Shown here in pieces: positions 38,060 through 46,881 of a stretch of DNA of 64,000 nt. A program made the position numbers and the translations under genes. The first letter of the stretch is position 1, and every line of letters starts with the position of its first letter. The DNA comes from Alphaproteobacteria bacterium (GTDB lineage Bacteria; Pseudomonadota; Alphaproteobacteria; Reyranellales; Reyranellaceae): the NCBI GenBank assembly GCA_019635875.1, contig JAHBYP010000002.1:558001-622000 (forward strand). Direction: 5' to 3'. The notes beneath the pieces were generated by a model. That model was not told the origin of the DNA. It searched no databases and was given only the letters and a program-made list of their open reading frames with translations.

Positions 38060-39073
38060 ATGGCGCGTGGCACGACGATGGCGTTCATCGGCGATCTGAT
38101 TTTCGACAGCAGATGCAGCGCCGCGGCGGCGGCCGGACGACCGCAGGACGTCTGGGGAGACGTGCTGCCGCTGCTGCGCGGCGTCGACGCGGTGATCGCC
38201 AATCTCGAGGTGCCGCTGACCGACTGGCCGCGGCGCTGGCGGGGCACGTTCAAGCCGGTGCGGCTGCGCGCGGCGCCCGCCGCGGTGAGCCTGCTGAGCG
38301 CCGCCAACATCGCCTTCGTGAACTTCGCCAACAACCACACGCTGGATCGCGAGGCCGAGGGTCTGGCCGAGACGCTCGGCCTGCTCGACGGCGCCGGCAT
38401 CGCCCGCGCCGGCGCCGGGCTCGATGCCGAGGAAGCGGCGCGGCCGGCGCTGTTTCAGGTCGCCGGCACGACCATCGGCGCCATCGGCCTGACCGACAAC
38501 ACGCCGGCTTTCGCCGCCGGCCCCGGCCGGCCGGGCAGCAACTACATGCGCATCGACGACGATGCGCCCACCATGGCGCGCATCGCCGCCGATGTCCGCG
38601 GCCTGCGCGAAGCCGGGGCGCGCACCGTGATCCTGAGCGCCCATTGGGGTCCAAACCTGAGGCCCTGGCCGCCGGCCCGCTTCCGCCGCTTCGCGCGCGC
38701 CGCCATCGATTGCGGCGTCGATGTCTTCCACGGCCACTCCGCGCATATCGTGCAGGGCGTCGAGCGGCGCGGCGACGGCGTCATCCTGTACGACACCGGC
38801 GACTTCATCGACGACGTCTGGTGGTTCCCGTTCCTGCCCTTCTTCACCGGCGGCGTCTTCCTCGTCGATTTCGTCGACGGCAAGGTGAGCGGCCTGCGCG
38901 TCGTGCCTGTCGTGCTGCATCCCGGCCGGGTGCGGCTGGCGCGCGGCGCCTTCCACCGCCGCATGATCTCGCGACTGGCCCGGCTGTCGCCGCCGGGCGG
39001 CCGCGCCGAGCACGCCGCCGGCGACGCCGCGCATTTCATCGCCGAGCCGGTGGCGGCGGCAGGCGAGGCCTAG
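38060..39073 (+). CDS. CapA-family metallophosphatase-like protein
   Basis: 337 aa of the CapA/PgsA poly-gamma-glutamate type, a calcineurin-like fold. Metal-site motifs are FIGDLIFD, IANLEVPLTD, FANNHTLDRE, SAHWGPNLR and HGHSAHIVQGVE. No transmembrane anchor is seen, unlike Bacillus PgsA, and no capBC genes are nearby, so capsule synthesis is not implied. ATG 38060 follows GTGGGGAA; a GTG at 38051 is in frame. First gene of a closely packed plus-strand set. Confidence 0.87.
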   Translation: MARGTTMAFIGDLIFDSRCSAAAAAGRPQDVWGDVLPLLRGVDAVIANLEVPLTDWPRRWRGTFKPVRLRAAPAAVSLLSAANIAFVNFANNHTLDREAEGLAETLGLLDGAGIARAGAGLDAEEAARPALFQVAGTTIGAIGLTDNTPAFAAGPGRPGSNYMRIDDDAPTMARIAADVRGLREAGARTVILSAHWGPNLRPWPPARFRRFARAAIDCGVDVFHGHSAHIVQGVERRGDGVILYDTGDFIDDVWWFPFLPFFTGGVFLVDFVDGKVSGLRVVPVVLHPGRVRLARGAFHRRMISRLARLSPPGGRAEHAAGDAAHFIAEPVAAAGEA

Positions 39074-39077
39074 CGCC

Positions 39078-39734
39078 ATGCCGCACGGGCTCTCGCGACG
39101 GCGGGCATTGGCGGCGATCGGCGCGTTCGTGGCGGGCCCGGCCGCGGCGCAGCTGCCGGCAGCGCCGCGCGATCTGTCCTTCCGCGTCTCGCGCCAGGGC
39201 AGCCCGATGGGCAGCCTGCGGCTGGCCTTCGCCCGCGACGGCGACCGCCTGATCGCCCGCACCCTGGTCGAGCTGTCGGTCTACGTCGCCTTCGTGCGGG
39301 TCTTCCGCTACACGCACGATGCGACCGAGATCTGGCAGGGCGACCGGTTGCTGTCGCTGCGCGCCGAGACCTATGACGATGGCCAGCGCTACAGCGTGCG
39401 CGCCACGCCGCAGGGCGACAACCTGCGGCTCGAAGGTCCGGCCGGCGCGCGCATGGTGCCGTCGCGCTCGCTGACCTCGAACTCGGTGTGGCATCCCGCC
39501 TTCGTGCGCCAGCGCAACGTCATCGACTGCGAGAAGGCGCGTTTCGAAATCGTCACGGTCGAAGCGCTGGGCCAGCGCGTGCTGCCGGTGCTGGGCGCGC
39601 AGCGTCTCGCCAACGGCCACCGGGTCACCGTCTCCTATGCCCGCGGCGAGACCTGGCACGATCAGGCCGGCGAGTGGGTCCATAGCGTGTTCCAGACCAA
39701 GGGCGAGACGCTGACCTACGAGCGCGACGGCTGA
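39078..39734 (+). CDS. DUF6134-like exported protein
   Basis: 218 aa with a Tat-like signal (LSRRRALAAIGAFVAGP, cleavage AAA|QLP near residue 25). The mature domain is a predicted beta-rich sheet with FRVSRQGSPMGSLRLAF, RYTHDATEIWQGDRLL and VSYARGETWHDQAGEWVHS. Uncharacterised family; the assignment to DUF6134 is by pattern. It starts 4 nt after the CapA-like stop and 12 nt before the ThDP gene. Confidence 0.7.
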   Translation: MPHGLSRRRALAAIGAFVAGPAAAQLPAAPRDLSFRVSRQGSPMGSLRLAFARDGDRLIARTLVELSVYVAFVRVFRYTHDATEIWQGDRLLSLRAETYDDGQRYSVRATPQGDNLRLEGPAGARMVPSRSLTSNSVWHPAFVRQRNVIDCEKARFEIVTVEALGQRVLPVLGAQRLANGHRVTVSYARGETWHDQAGEWVHSVFQTKGETLTYERDG

Positions 39735-39746
39735 GGGAGAACGGCC

Positions 39747-41477
39747 ATGGAAGGCAACGAGATTCGGCGCTCGACCGCCGCCTACTTCCTCGACGGTCTC
39801 AACGAGATCGGCATCGACTTCCTGTTCTGCAACTTCGGCACCGACCACGCGCCGCTGATCGAGGAGATGGCGGCGGCGCGGCGCAACGGCCGCAAGCTGC
39901 CGGGCATCGTGCTCTGCCCGCACGAGAACACCGCGGTGCACATGGCAGCGGGCTACGCCCTGGCCACCGGGCGCGGCCAGGGCGTCATGGTGCATGTCGA
40001 CGCCGGCACCGCGAACTCGGCGATGGCGCTGCACAATCTCTGCCGCGCGCGCATCCCGGTGATGCTGATGGCCGGCAAGGCGCCTTTCACCACGCGCGGC
40101 GAGCTCTTGGGCTCGCGCGACACCTACGTGCATTTCGTGCAGGAACCGTTCGACCAGGCAAGCGTCGTGCGGCCCTACACCAAGTGGGAATACAACCTGC
40201 CCTCGGGCGTGATCGTGAAGGAGGCGCTGCGCCGCGCCCATACCGTGATGTCGAGCGATCCACGCGGCCCGGTGTATCTCACCTTCCCGCGCGAGACCTT
40301 GACCGAGCTGTGGTCGGAGAGCGCCATCCGCTCCTATCCCGGCGAACGCTTCGGACCGGTCGCGGCCAGCGGCGCCGACGCCGCCACCATCGACGTGCTG
40401 GCGGACAGGCTGCTGGCGGCGGAGCGGCCGCTCCTGATCACCGCCTACTCCGGCCGCAACCACGCCACGCCCGCCATCCTCGATCGCCTGGCGCGCTTCG
40501 CCGGCATCCGCGTCGTCGAGTTCAGCCCGCTGCACCTGAACATGCCGCAGGACTCGCCCTGCCATGGCGGCTTCGCGGCGGGCAGGCATGTCGCCGAGGC
40601 CGATGTAGGCCTGCTGGTCGATGTCGACGTGCCGTGGATCCCGCAGGACACACCCGACGATCCGCGCACCTGGTGGGCGCATATCGACATCGACGCCGAG
40701 AAGCGCGCCATGCCGATGTGGACCTTCCCCGGCAATCTGCGCATCCAGGGCGACAGCCATCGCGTGCTGGCAGATCTGCTGGCGGCGCTGGAGACGCGCG
40801 CCGATGCCGGTTTCCGCGAGCGTGCAGCCAAGCGCGTGGCGGCGCTGGATGATGAACAGACCGCGCGCCGCAAGCAGGCCGCCTCGCTCGCCGCCGACGC
40901 GGGCACGCCGGGACAGATCAACCCGCACTTCCTTTGTGCCGCCGTGGCGAAGGCGCTGAAGCCCGAGGACATCATCCTCAACGAGGCGATCCGCAACGGC
41001 CCCGTGGTTTTCCAGCAGGTGCCGCGCACCCGGCCGGGCACCCTGGTGGGTCTCGCCGGTGGCGGACTGGGCTTCTCCGGCGGCATGGCGCTGGGCCTCA
41101 AGCTTGCCATGCCGGAGCGCACCATCGTGCAGTTCGTCGGCGACGGCACCTTCTATTTCTCCAACCCGCAATCGACGGCTTCGGTCGCCAGCCAGTACGG
41201 CCTGCCGGTCTTCACCGTGGTGCTCGACAATTCCGGCTGGGGCGCGGTGAAGGCCGCGACCCTGCGCGTCTATCCCGAGGGTGAGGCCAAGGCCGAGGGC
41301 GAGTTCGGTGCAAGGCTCTCGCCGCACATGGACTTCGCCAAGGTCGCCGAGGCCAGCGGCGCGTATGGCGAGCTGGTCTCCGATCCCCGAGTGGTCGAGG
41401 CCGCGATCGCACGCTGCCTCGATGCGGTGCGCAACGGCCGCTCCGCGCTGCTGCACGCCAAGGTCACCAGGATCTGA
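39747..41477 (+). CDS. Thiamine-diphosphate-requiring enzyme, acetolactate synthase-like
   Basis: 576 aa with the full three-domain ThDP fold. Pyr domain: FLFCNFGTDHAPLIEEM and the activating Glu in CPHENTAVHMAAGYALA. Middle domain near residues 205-340. PP domain: VQFVGDGTFYFSNPQST with LDNSGW giving the thiamine GDG-N site. The FGTDH sequence replaces the usual PGE/PGT and is a subfamily marker of uncharacterised thiamine-pyrophosphate-requiring proteins. Operon context (VOC protein 8 nt downstream) suggests a small-molecule catabolic role; substrate unknown. Confidence 0.9.
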   Translation: MEGNEIRRSTAAYFLDGLNEIGIDFLFCNFGTDHAPLIEEMAAARRNGRKLPGIVLCPHENTAVHMAAGYALATGRGQGVMVHVDAGTANSAMALHNLCRARIPVMLMAGKAPFTTRGELLGSRDTYVHFVQEPFDQASVVRPYTKWEYNLPSGVIVKEALRRAHTVMSSDPRGPVYLTFPRETLTELWSESAIRSYPGERFGPVAASGADAATIDVLADRLLAAERPLLITAYSGRNHATPAILDRLARFAGIRVVEFSPLHLNMPQDSPCHGGFAAGRHVAEADVGLLVDVDVPWIPQDTPDDPRTWWAHIDIDAEKRAMPMWTFPGNLRIQGDSHRVLADLLAALETRADAGFRERAAKRVAALDDEQTARRKQAASLAADAGTPGQINPHFLCAAVAKALKPEDIILNEAIRNGPVVFQQVPRTRPGTLVGLAGGGLGFSGGMALGLKLAMPERTIVQFVGDGTFYFSNPQSTASVASQYGLPVFTVVLDNSGWGAVKAATLRVYPEGEAKAEGEFGARLSPHMDFAKVAEASGAYGELVSDPRVVEAAIARCLDAVRNGRSALLHAKVTRI

Positions 41478-41485
41478 GGAAGGCC

Positions 41486-41890
41486 ATGACCCTCTCCGTC
41501 GAAGCCCTCGATCATCTCGTGATCAACGTGCAGGACGTCGAGACCGCGGCGTCGTGGTACGAGCGCGTGCTGGGCATGAAGCGCGTCGTCACCGAGCCGC
41601 GGCCGGGCCGCACGGTGACCTCGATGCATTTCGGGCGGCAGAAGATCAACCTGCGCCCGCACTGGGCGACGCAGGAGCAGTGGTTCACCGGCCGCGCCAT
41701 CGCGCCGGGCAGCGACGATCTGTGCTTCCTCACGCGCTCGACGCCGCAGCAGGTCGCCGATCACTTCAGAAGCTGCGGCGTGGCGATCGAGGAAGGCCCC
41801 GGCGAGAAGCTCGGCGCCATGGGCGTCATCGTCTCGGTCTATTGCCGCGACCCCGACGGCAATCTGATCGAGGTGTCGTCGTACAAGTAG
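41486..41890 (+). CDS. VOC-family (glyoxalase/dioxygenase-type) protein
   Basis: 134-aa two-module VOC fold: LDHLVINVQDVETAASWYERVLG, SMHFGRQKINLRPH and YCRDPDGNLIEVSS. His10, His61-type and the terminal Glu could bind a metal. The family includes glyoxalase I, extradiol dioxygenases and epimerases. It follows the ThDP enzyme by 8 nt, the last gene of the CapA-DUF-ThDP-VOC set. Confidence 0.9.
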   Translation: MTLSVEALDHLVINVQDVETAASWYERVLGMKRVVTEPRPGRTVTSMHFGRQKINLRPHWATQEQWFTGRAIAPGSDDLCFLTRSTPQQVADHFRSCGVAIEEGPGEKLGAMGVIVSVYCRDPDGNLIEVSSYK

Positions 41891-41893
41891 AGC

Positions 41894-41973
41894 CACGCCT
41901 GGTCATCCCGAGCGCAGCGACGGATCTACGGCCGGCCGTAGATCCGTCGCTGCGCTCGGGATGACCAGGCGTG
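41894..41973. repeat. Dispersed palindromic repeat, family A (near-perfect 80-bp palindrome)
   Basis: Begins CACGCCTGGTCATCCCGAGC and ends in its complement, with the centre ACGGC|CGGCCGT. It fills the whole gap between the convergent VOC and PdxA-like genes (3 nt from one stop, 3 nt from the other), so it can fold in either transcript and probably serves as a terminator. Confidence 0.92.
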
Positions 41974-41975
41974 CC

Positions 41976-42881
41976 TCAGCGACTGGCCAGCAGCTCGATC
42001 GTCTCGATCACGCCGGTCGCATCGGCGAGGTTCCTGCCGGCGATGTCGAATGCGCAGCCATGCGCCACCGAGGCGAACAGCACCGGCACGCCGAGGATCA
42101 GGGCCGAGGCGCGCAGCGGCGAGATCAGCTTGATCGGGATGTGGCCCTGGTCGTGGAACATCGCGAGATAGACGTCGTGCCGGCGCTGGCTCAGCAGCAG
42201 GTCGGCACCGACCGGCCCGTCGACGGCGAGACCCTCGCGCCGCAATCGCGCCACCGCAGGCTTGGTGACGCGTTCGTCGTCGTCGCCGAACAGCCCGTCC
42301 TCGCCGGCGTGCGGGTTGATGCCGAAGACGCCCAGGCTGGGTGTCGCGACGCCGAGCATCCTGGTGGTCGCCACAGCGGCATGCGCCGCCGACGCCACGA
42401 GCTCGGGCGACAGCCGCGCCAGGGCGCGCACCACCGATTCGTGCAAGGTGACGTGCGCGATGCGGATGCCCTTGGCCACCAGCATCATGAAGGCACGGTC
42501 GCGCGGCGTGCGCGTGGCATCTGCGACGAGCCCGGCATAGCCGCTGAAGGGAATGCCGGCGCGATTCACCGCGGTCTCCGAGTGCGGGCAGCCGATCACG
42601 GCGTTGATGCGGCCCGCCTCGGCCAGGCGGATCGCGGCCTCGGCATAGGCGACGGTCGCCTTGCCGGCGCGCGGGTCGAGCTGGCCCGGCGCATAGCCTG
42701 AGGGGTCGAGGCCGGGCGCGTCGACGAACTCGGGAACGGGCACGCCCAGGCGCGCGGCCGTATCGCGGATCACGAAGCCATCGCCCACCAGCACCGCGCC
42801 GGCGAAGCGTCGCGCCGCCTTGATGGCGATCTCCGGGCCGATGCCGTTGGGATCGCCCAGCGCGATGCCGATGCGGGTCAC
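41976..42881 (-). CDS. PdxA-family dehydrogenase, probable aromatic cis-diol dehydrogenase
   Basis: 301 aa of the PdxA fold with GDPNGIGPEIAIKA, the metal His residues in CPHSETAVNRAG, HVTLHESV and FHDQGHIPIKL, and GINPHAGEDGLFG. PdxA oxidises 4-phosphohydroxythreonine in B6 synthesis, but TphB, a PdxA relative, oxidises and decarboxylates the cis-diol of terephthalate. Here it is the last gene after Rieske dioxygenase alpha and beta, so a diol dehydrogenase role is more likely. Starts at GTG 42881. A 100-nt palindrome separates it from the beta gene. Confidence 0.85.
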   Translation of the reverse strand: MTRIGIALGDPNGIGPEIAIKAARRFAGAVLVGDGFVIRDTAARLGVPVPEFVDAPGLDPSGYAPGQLDPRAGKATVAYAEAAIRLAEAGRINAVIGCPHSETAVNRAGIPFSGYAGLVADATRTPRDRAFMMLVAKGIRIAHVTLHESVVRALARLSPELVASAAHAAVATTRMLGVATPSLGVFGINPHAGEDGLFGDDDERVTKPAVARLRREGLAVDGPVGADLLLSQRRHDVYLAMFHDQGHIPIKLISPLRASALILGVPVLFASVAHGCAFDIAGRNLADATGVIETIELLASR

Positions 42882-42887
42882 TCCCGT

Positions 42888-42987
42888 GTCGTCCTGAGCG
42901 CAGCGAAGGACCTTGCGGTGGTGCGCATGATCACAATGCCTCGGATGATCGCAAGACCGCGAGGTCCTTCGCTGCGCTCAGGACGAC
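42888..42987. repeat. Dispersed palindromic repeat, family A variant
   Basis: 26-nt arms (GTCGTCCTGAGCGCAGCGAA plus GGACCT and complement) flank a 48-nt centre between the Rieske beta gene and the PdxA-like gene, within the presumed operon. The left arm reaches within 7 nt of the PdxA-like start codon, so folding could affect its translation. Confidence 0.88.
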
Positions 42988-42999
42988 GAGGCTTGCCCA

Positions 43000-43464
43000 T
43001 CAGAACGGGATCGCCACCAGCGTATCGAAGCGGCGGCCGTCGCAGACCACGACGCGTTCGGCGAAGCGCAGGGCGCCCGAGGCGTCGGGCTTGACCTTGT
43101 CGCGGTAGACGCCCGTGGCGAACAGGTCGGTCGTGCCGTCGCGCATCACGCGCACCAGCAGGAACGGCGTCTCGACATCGGCGGTGCCGTTGGTCTCGCC
43201 CAGCACCACCGGCAGGCCGACGACGTGGCGGTAGCGCTGGCCCTCGTAGATGTTGACCTTGCGCAACGAGGACACGCGGTCCTCGAGCATGCCGCGCGTG
43301 TCGGCATAGATCAGGCCGGCCTCGTGGCCCTTGGCGACGTTCTCGGCCGTGGTCAGCTTGTAGAGGCAGGGGTCGAGGAACAGCTTGGGCCATTCCTCGA
43401 GCTGGTCGGTGTCGATGACGCGCGCGTAGGTCGCGTTCAGCTCGACGAGGCGCGCGAGATCCAT
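43000..43464 (-). CDS. Aromatic-ring-hydroxylating dioxygenase, beta subunit
   Basis: 154 aa with the NTF2-like fold of Rieske dioxygenase small subunits: LVELNATYARVIDTDQLEEWP, YKLTTAENVAKG, LRKVNIYEGQRYRHVVG and GVYRDKVKPDASGALRFAERVVVCD. Structural partner of the alpha subunit, needed for stability. Its ATG shares one base with the alpha stop codon (TGATG), a strong coupling sign. Length is typical (150-180). Confidence 0.93.
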   Translation of the reverse strand: MDLARLVELNATYARVIDTDQLEEWPKLFLDPCLYKLTTAENVAKGHEAGLIYADTRGMLEDRVSSLRKVNIYEGQRYRHVVGLPVVLGETNGTADVETPFLLVRVMRDGTTDLFATGVYRDKVKPDASGALRFAERVVVCDGRRFDTLVAIPF

Positions 43465-44744
43465 CAGTAGCCCATGTGCCGGCGATAGGCCTTCCAGAAG
43501 CCGCGCACCGAGGCTTCGGTGGCGCGCGTCGCCTGGCTCTCGGCCGTGGCGCCGCCCATCTCGATCACCGAGACATGCTCGCCCGCCGCCGCCGTGCCGC
43601 GCTGCACGAAGCCGCCGACGCAGCCGTCCTCCATCGAGATGAAGCCGGCCGGGCCGACGAGGTTCTGCTGCTTCAGGCGCCGCCGGTTCATTTCAGGGGA
43701 ATCGTCGGTGAAGCCGAAGTACGTCCACACCAGGTCCATCCTGTCGACGCCGCGCGGCACGACGTGGCGCACGGCCAGGCAATTGTGAATCTGCTGCAGG
43801 ATGAAGCCGGGAAAGACCGAGAGGATCTGCAGCTGGATCTGGTCGCCGAACTCCTCGACCGAGTCGAGCACGCTGGGATCGGCCAGTGCGAAGCGGCCGT
43901 CCTGGTCGGTGCGGATCTCCTGCGCCTTGTAGGCGCCGGCATTGGCGCCTTCCGCGACGCCGATGGTGTAGCTCGAATGGTTGCCGCCGTCCTCGCTGAC
44001 CAGCACGCCGCCGCCCTGGGTCAGGCGCGAGATGCGGAAGGTGGTGAGGAAGGTGTGCAGCAGGCTGGCGTGATAGGTGTCCTTGACGTTCTCGACATAG
44101 AGCTTCCAGTTGTTGGGCAGCGGCTGCACGAAGCGGCCCATGACGCGGATCGGCCGGTTGAGCACGCGCTTGAGCCGGCCCAGCACCTCGGCGCCGATGA
44201 AGTCCTCGATCGGCGGCGTGTCGTCCGACAGCGTGGCGAAGACCAGGCCGCACAAGGTCGTGGTGCGCAGCTTACGCGGGCTGAACCTGGCGCGATCGAA
44301 GCCCGGCGGCATGCCGCCCAGGCCGTTGATGCCCTTCTCGAAGGCGATGCCCTTGAGGTTGCCGCAGAGATCGTAGCCCCAGGCGTGATAGACGCACTTG
44401 AAGTTGCCCTTGACGTTGCCGCCGTCGTCGAAGGCGATCAGCGCGCCGCGATGGGCGCAGCGATTCTCGAAGCAGTTGATCGCGCCGTCGGCGTCGCGCA
44501 CGACGATGACCGGCATGGCGCCGACCTGGTTGGTGCGGTAGTCGCCCTTGTCGGGGATGTCGGCCTCGAGGCAGACGAAGTTCCACGTCGCGCCCTCGAA
44601 GAGCCGGCGCATCTCGCGCTGGTAGTTGGCCTCGTCCCGGTAGACCCAGTAGGGCACGCGCGCCAGCGAGTCCTCGGGCCACGGCCCGTGCGGCGTCTGC
44701 CCTGGCAGATCCTCGTGGCCGATTACGTCGTGCCGGATGTCCAT
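43464..44744 (-). CDS. Rieske aromatic-ring-hydroxylating dioxygenase, alpha subunit
   Basis: 426 aa. Rieske cluster ligands are C96/H98 (CAHRG) and C117/H120 (CVYHAWGYD). The mononuclear iron site has NVKDTYHASLLH with the bridging Asp222 and His225 and His230. Inserts O2 into an aromatic ring using electrons from a reductase. The best comparison is with the TphA2/OhbB/anthranilate-type carboxylate dioxygenases, judged by the NVKDTYHASLLHTF block. No reductase or ferredoxin gene is in the operon. GGGAGG is 7 nt before the ATG. Confidence 0.95.
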   Translation of the reverse strand: MDIRHDVIGHEDLPGQTPHGPWPEDSLARVPYWVYRDEANYQREMRRLFEGATWNFVCLEADIPDKGDYRTNQVGAMPVIVVRDADGAINCFENRCAHRGALIAFDDGGNVKGNFKCVYHAWGYDLCGNLKGIAFEKGINGLGGMPPGFDRARFSPRKLRTTTLCGLVFATLSDDTPPIEDFIGAEVLGRLKRVLNRPIRVMGRFVQPLPNNWKLYVENVKDTYHASLLHTFLTTFRISRLTQGGGVLVSEDGGNHSSYTIGVAEGANAGAYKAQEIRTDQDGRFALADPSVLDSVEEFGDQIQLQILSVFPGFILQQIHNCLAVRHVVPRGVDRMDLVWTYFGFTDDSPEMNRRRLKQQNLVGPAGFISMEDGCVGGFVQRGTAAAGEHVSVIEMGGATAESQATRATEASVRGFWKAYRRHMGY

Positions 44745-44810
44745 GGCGAACCTCCCTCGGTTCTTGGGGTGCAGCCTGACCGATCCAGGGTGACGACGCC
44801 AGAGCCTTCA

Positions 44811-44960
44811 CTCCCTCGCCCCGCTTGCGGGGAGAGGGTGGGGCCCGTCGCGCGTAGCGCGATGGGAGGGTGAGGGGTTCGTGCGACAAACCGTGGCCAC
44901 GGTCAGGTGGGGTCCAGCCCCTCACCCCGACCCTCTCCCCGCGAGCGGGGAGAGGGAGTT
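44811..44960. repeat. Dispersed repeat, family B, inside the operon
   Basis: Two inverted modules: CCCTCGCCCCGCTTGCGGGG plus AGAGGG (44813-44838) and, at the other end, CCCTCTCCCCGCGAGCGGGG plus AGAGGG. A further small hairpin (CGCGCGTAGCGCG) lies near 44850. The whole spans the gap between oppC-like and Rieske alpha genes. Confidence 0.8.
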
Positions 44961-44966
44961 GAAGAG

Positions 44967-45878
44967 CTACCGGTCCCGCAGCTTCGGATCGATCGCGTCG
45001 CGCAGGGCGTCGCCGAACAGGCTGATGCCGAGCACGGCCAGGACGATGGCGAGTCCGGGGAACACGGCGATCCACGGCGCCGTCGTGGCGTACTCCTCGG
45101 CGCCGCCCTGCAGCATCAGGCCCCAGGCCGCCACCGGCTCCTGCACGCCCAGGCCGAGATAGCTGAGCGAGGCCTCGGCGAGGATCGCCTGGCCGACGAA
45201 GGCCGACAGCAGGATGAGAAACGGCGCCACGACGTTGGGCACCATGTGGCGCAGCACGATGCGCGCGTGGCTGAAGCCGAGCGCGCGCGCGGCGTCGACA
45301 TAGGGGATCTCGCGCACCGCCAGCGCGCTGGCGCGCACGACGCGCGCGCAGCGCGGCACCAGCGGCACGGTGATGGCGACGATGACGTTGAACACGCCGG
45401 TGCCGAAGACCGAGACCACCGCCAGCGCCAGGATGATCAGCGGGAAGGCCATCAGCACGTCGAGCACGCGCTGGAAGACAAGGTCGAACCAGCCGCCGAA
45501 ATAGGCGCTGGCGACGCCCAGCACGAGGCCGATGATGCCGCCGACCACGGCGCAGGTGAAGCCGACGATCATCGCCGTGCGCGCGCCATGCACGAGACGC
45601 GAGAGGATGTCGCGGCCGAGCTGGTCGGTGCCCAGCAGATGGGTCAGGCTCGGCGCCTGCATCATGGCGGTGAAGTCGTTCTCCTCGGGATCGAAGGGCG
45701 CAATCCACGGCGCGAACACGCCGGTCAGCAGCATCACGACGACGATCAGCAGCCCGACCGTGCCGAGCGGCTGACGGCGCACGAAGTCGAGCGCCAGCCG
45801 CGTCGGCGACTTCCTGAGATCCACCGCCTCCTCGGCCGGCATGGGCGGGACGGCGCCGTTCTGCACGGTGACGGTCAT
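44967..45878 (-). CDS. ABC transporter permease, DppC/OppC type
   Basis: 303 aa with six transmembrane helices and the cytoplasmic EAA loop (AARALGFSHARIVLRHMVPN). N-terminal cytosolic extension about 30 residues, then LALDFVRRQPLGTVGLL. Second permease of a peptide/opine/nickel-type importer with the gene 13 nt upstream. It lies 88-222 nt upstream of the Rieske alpha gene on the same strand. Confidence 0.94.
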   Translation of the reverse strand: MTVTVQNGAVPPMPAEEAVDLRKSPTRLALDFVRRQPLGTVGLLIVVVMLLTGVFAPWIAPFDPEENDFTAMMQAPSLTHLLGTDQLGRDILSRLVHGARTAMIVGFTCAVVGGIIGLVLGVASAYFGGWFDLVFQRVLDVLMAFPLIILALAVVSVFGTGVFNVIVAITVPLVPRCARVVRASALAVREIPYVDAARALGFSHARIVLRHMVPNVVAPFLILLSAFVGQAILAEASLSYLGLGVQEPVAAWGLMLQGGAEEYATTAPWIAVFPGLAIVLAVLGISLFGDALRDAIDPKLRDR

Positions 45879-45891
45879 GCCTCTTGGCCTC

Positions 45892-46863
45892 TCACGAGTA
45901 GCGGATGCGCGGGTCGAGCCAAGCGTAGAGCACGTCGACCACGAGGTTGGTGATGACGAAGACGACGACGATCAGCATCACCAGGGCCTGGGTCAGCACG
46001 TTGTCCTGGTTCTGCACCGCCAGCACCAGCAGGCGGCCGATGCCGTTGATGTTGAACACCTGCTCGGTGACGACCAGGCCGCCGATCAGGAAGGCGAACT
46101 CGATGCCGATCAGGGTGACCACCGGCAGGAGCGCGTTCTTCAGCGCGTGGCGGTTGATGATGAGCTTCTCGATCAGGCCCTTGGCGCGCGCCGTGCGGAT
46201 GTAGTCCTCGCGCAGCACCTCGAGCATGGCCGAGCGCGTCAGCCGCATGGTGACGGCGGAGTAGCGGTAGCCGACGGTGATCGCCGGCAGCATGACCACC
46301 GTCAGATTGTGCAGCGGATCCTGCCAGAACGGCGCGTAGTCGATCGGCGGCATCCACGCCTTGCCGGTGGTCCAGTAGGTGATGTCGAGCACCAGCACCA
46401 GCGACATGATGCCGAGCCAGAACGAGGGCGTGGCGATGCCGGCGATGGCGACCACGCGCACCACGTGGTCGAGCCAGGTGTTCTCCTTCAGCGCCGAGAT
46501 GGTGCCGAGCGGGATGGCGATGAGGACGGCGATGATGGTGGCCATCAGCGCGATCTGCAGCGACACCGGCAGGCGCACACCGATCTCGAAGACCACCGGA
46601 TTGCCCGACCACATCGACTTGCCGAAATCGAGCGAGATGTAGTTCCAGATGAAGTCGAGGAATTGCAGCAGCAGCGGGTCGTTCAGGCCAAGCTGCGCGC
46701 GGCAGGCGTTGACCGCGTCCTGGTTTACGTGCGCGCCGCCGGAGCCCAGGCGGATGACGCAGACATCGCCCGGGATCAATCGCATCAGGGTGAAGACCAG
46801 CGCCGCCGCCCCGAGGAGCGTCGGGATCGCGATCAGGAGGCGCGTGACGATGTAGCGGTACAC
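45892..46863 (-). CDS. ABC transporter permease, DppB/OppB type
   Basis: 323 aa starting from GTG (VYRYIVTRLLIAIPTLLG) with GGGAG upstream. Six transmembrane segments, a large first periplasmic loop (about residues 30-95) and the EAA motif TARAKGLIEKLIINRHALKN. Forms the membrane channel with the DppC-type partner. Confidence 0.94.
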   Translation of the reverse strand: MYRYIVTRLLIAIPTLLGAAALVFTLMRLIPGDVCVIRLGSGGAHVNQDAVNACRAQLGLNDPLLLQFLDFIWNYISLDFGKSMWSGNPVVFEIGVRLPVSLQIALMATIIAVLIAIPLGTISALKENTWLDHVVRVVAIAGIATPSFWLGIMSLVLVLDITYWTTGKAWMPPIDYAPFWQDPLHNLTVVMLPAITVGYRYSAVTMRLTRSAMLEVLREDYIRTARAKGLIEKLIINRHALKNALLPVVTLIGIEFAFLIGGLVVTEQVFNINGIGRLLVLAVQNQDNVLTQALVMLIVVVFVITNLVVDVLYAWLDPRIRYS

Positions 46864-46881
46864 TCAGAGCTCCCGATAGCC

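Noticed and set aside
39036-41456. 806-codon minus-strand frame over the ThDP-enzyme gene
   Set aside because: Antisense artefact of codon bias; the plus-strand protein has clear ThDP motifs.
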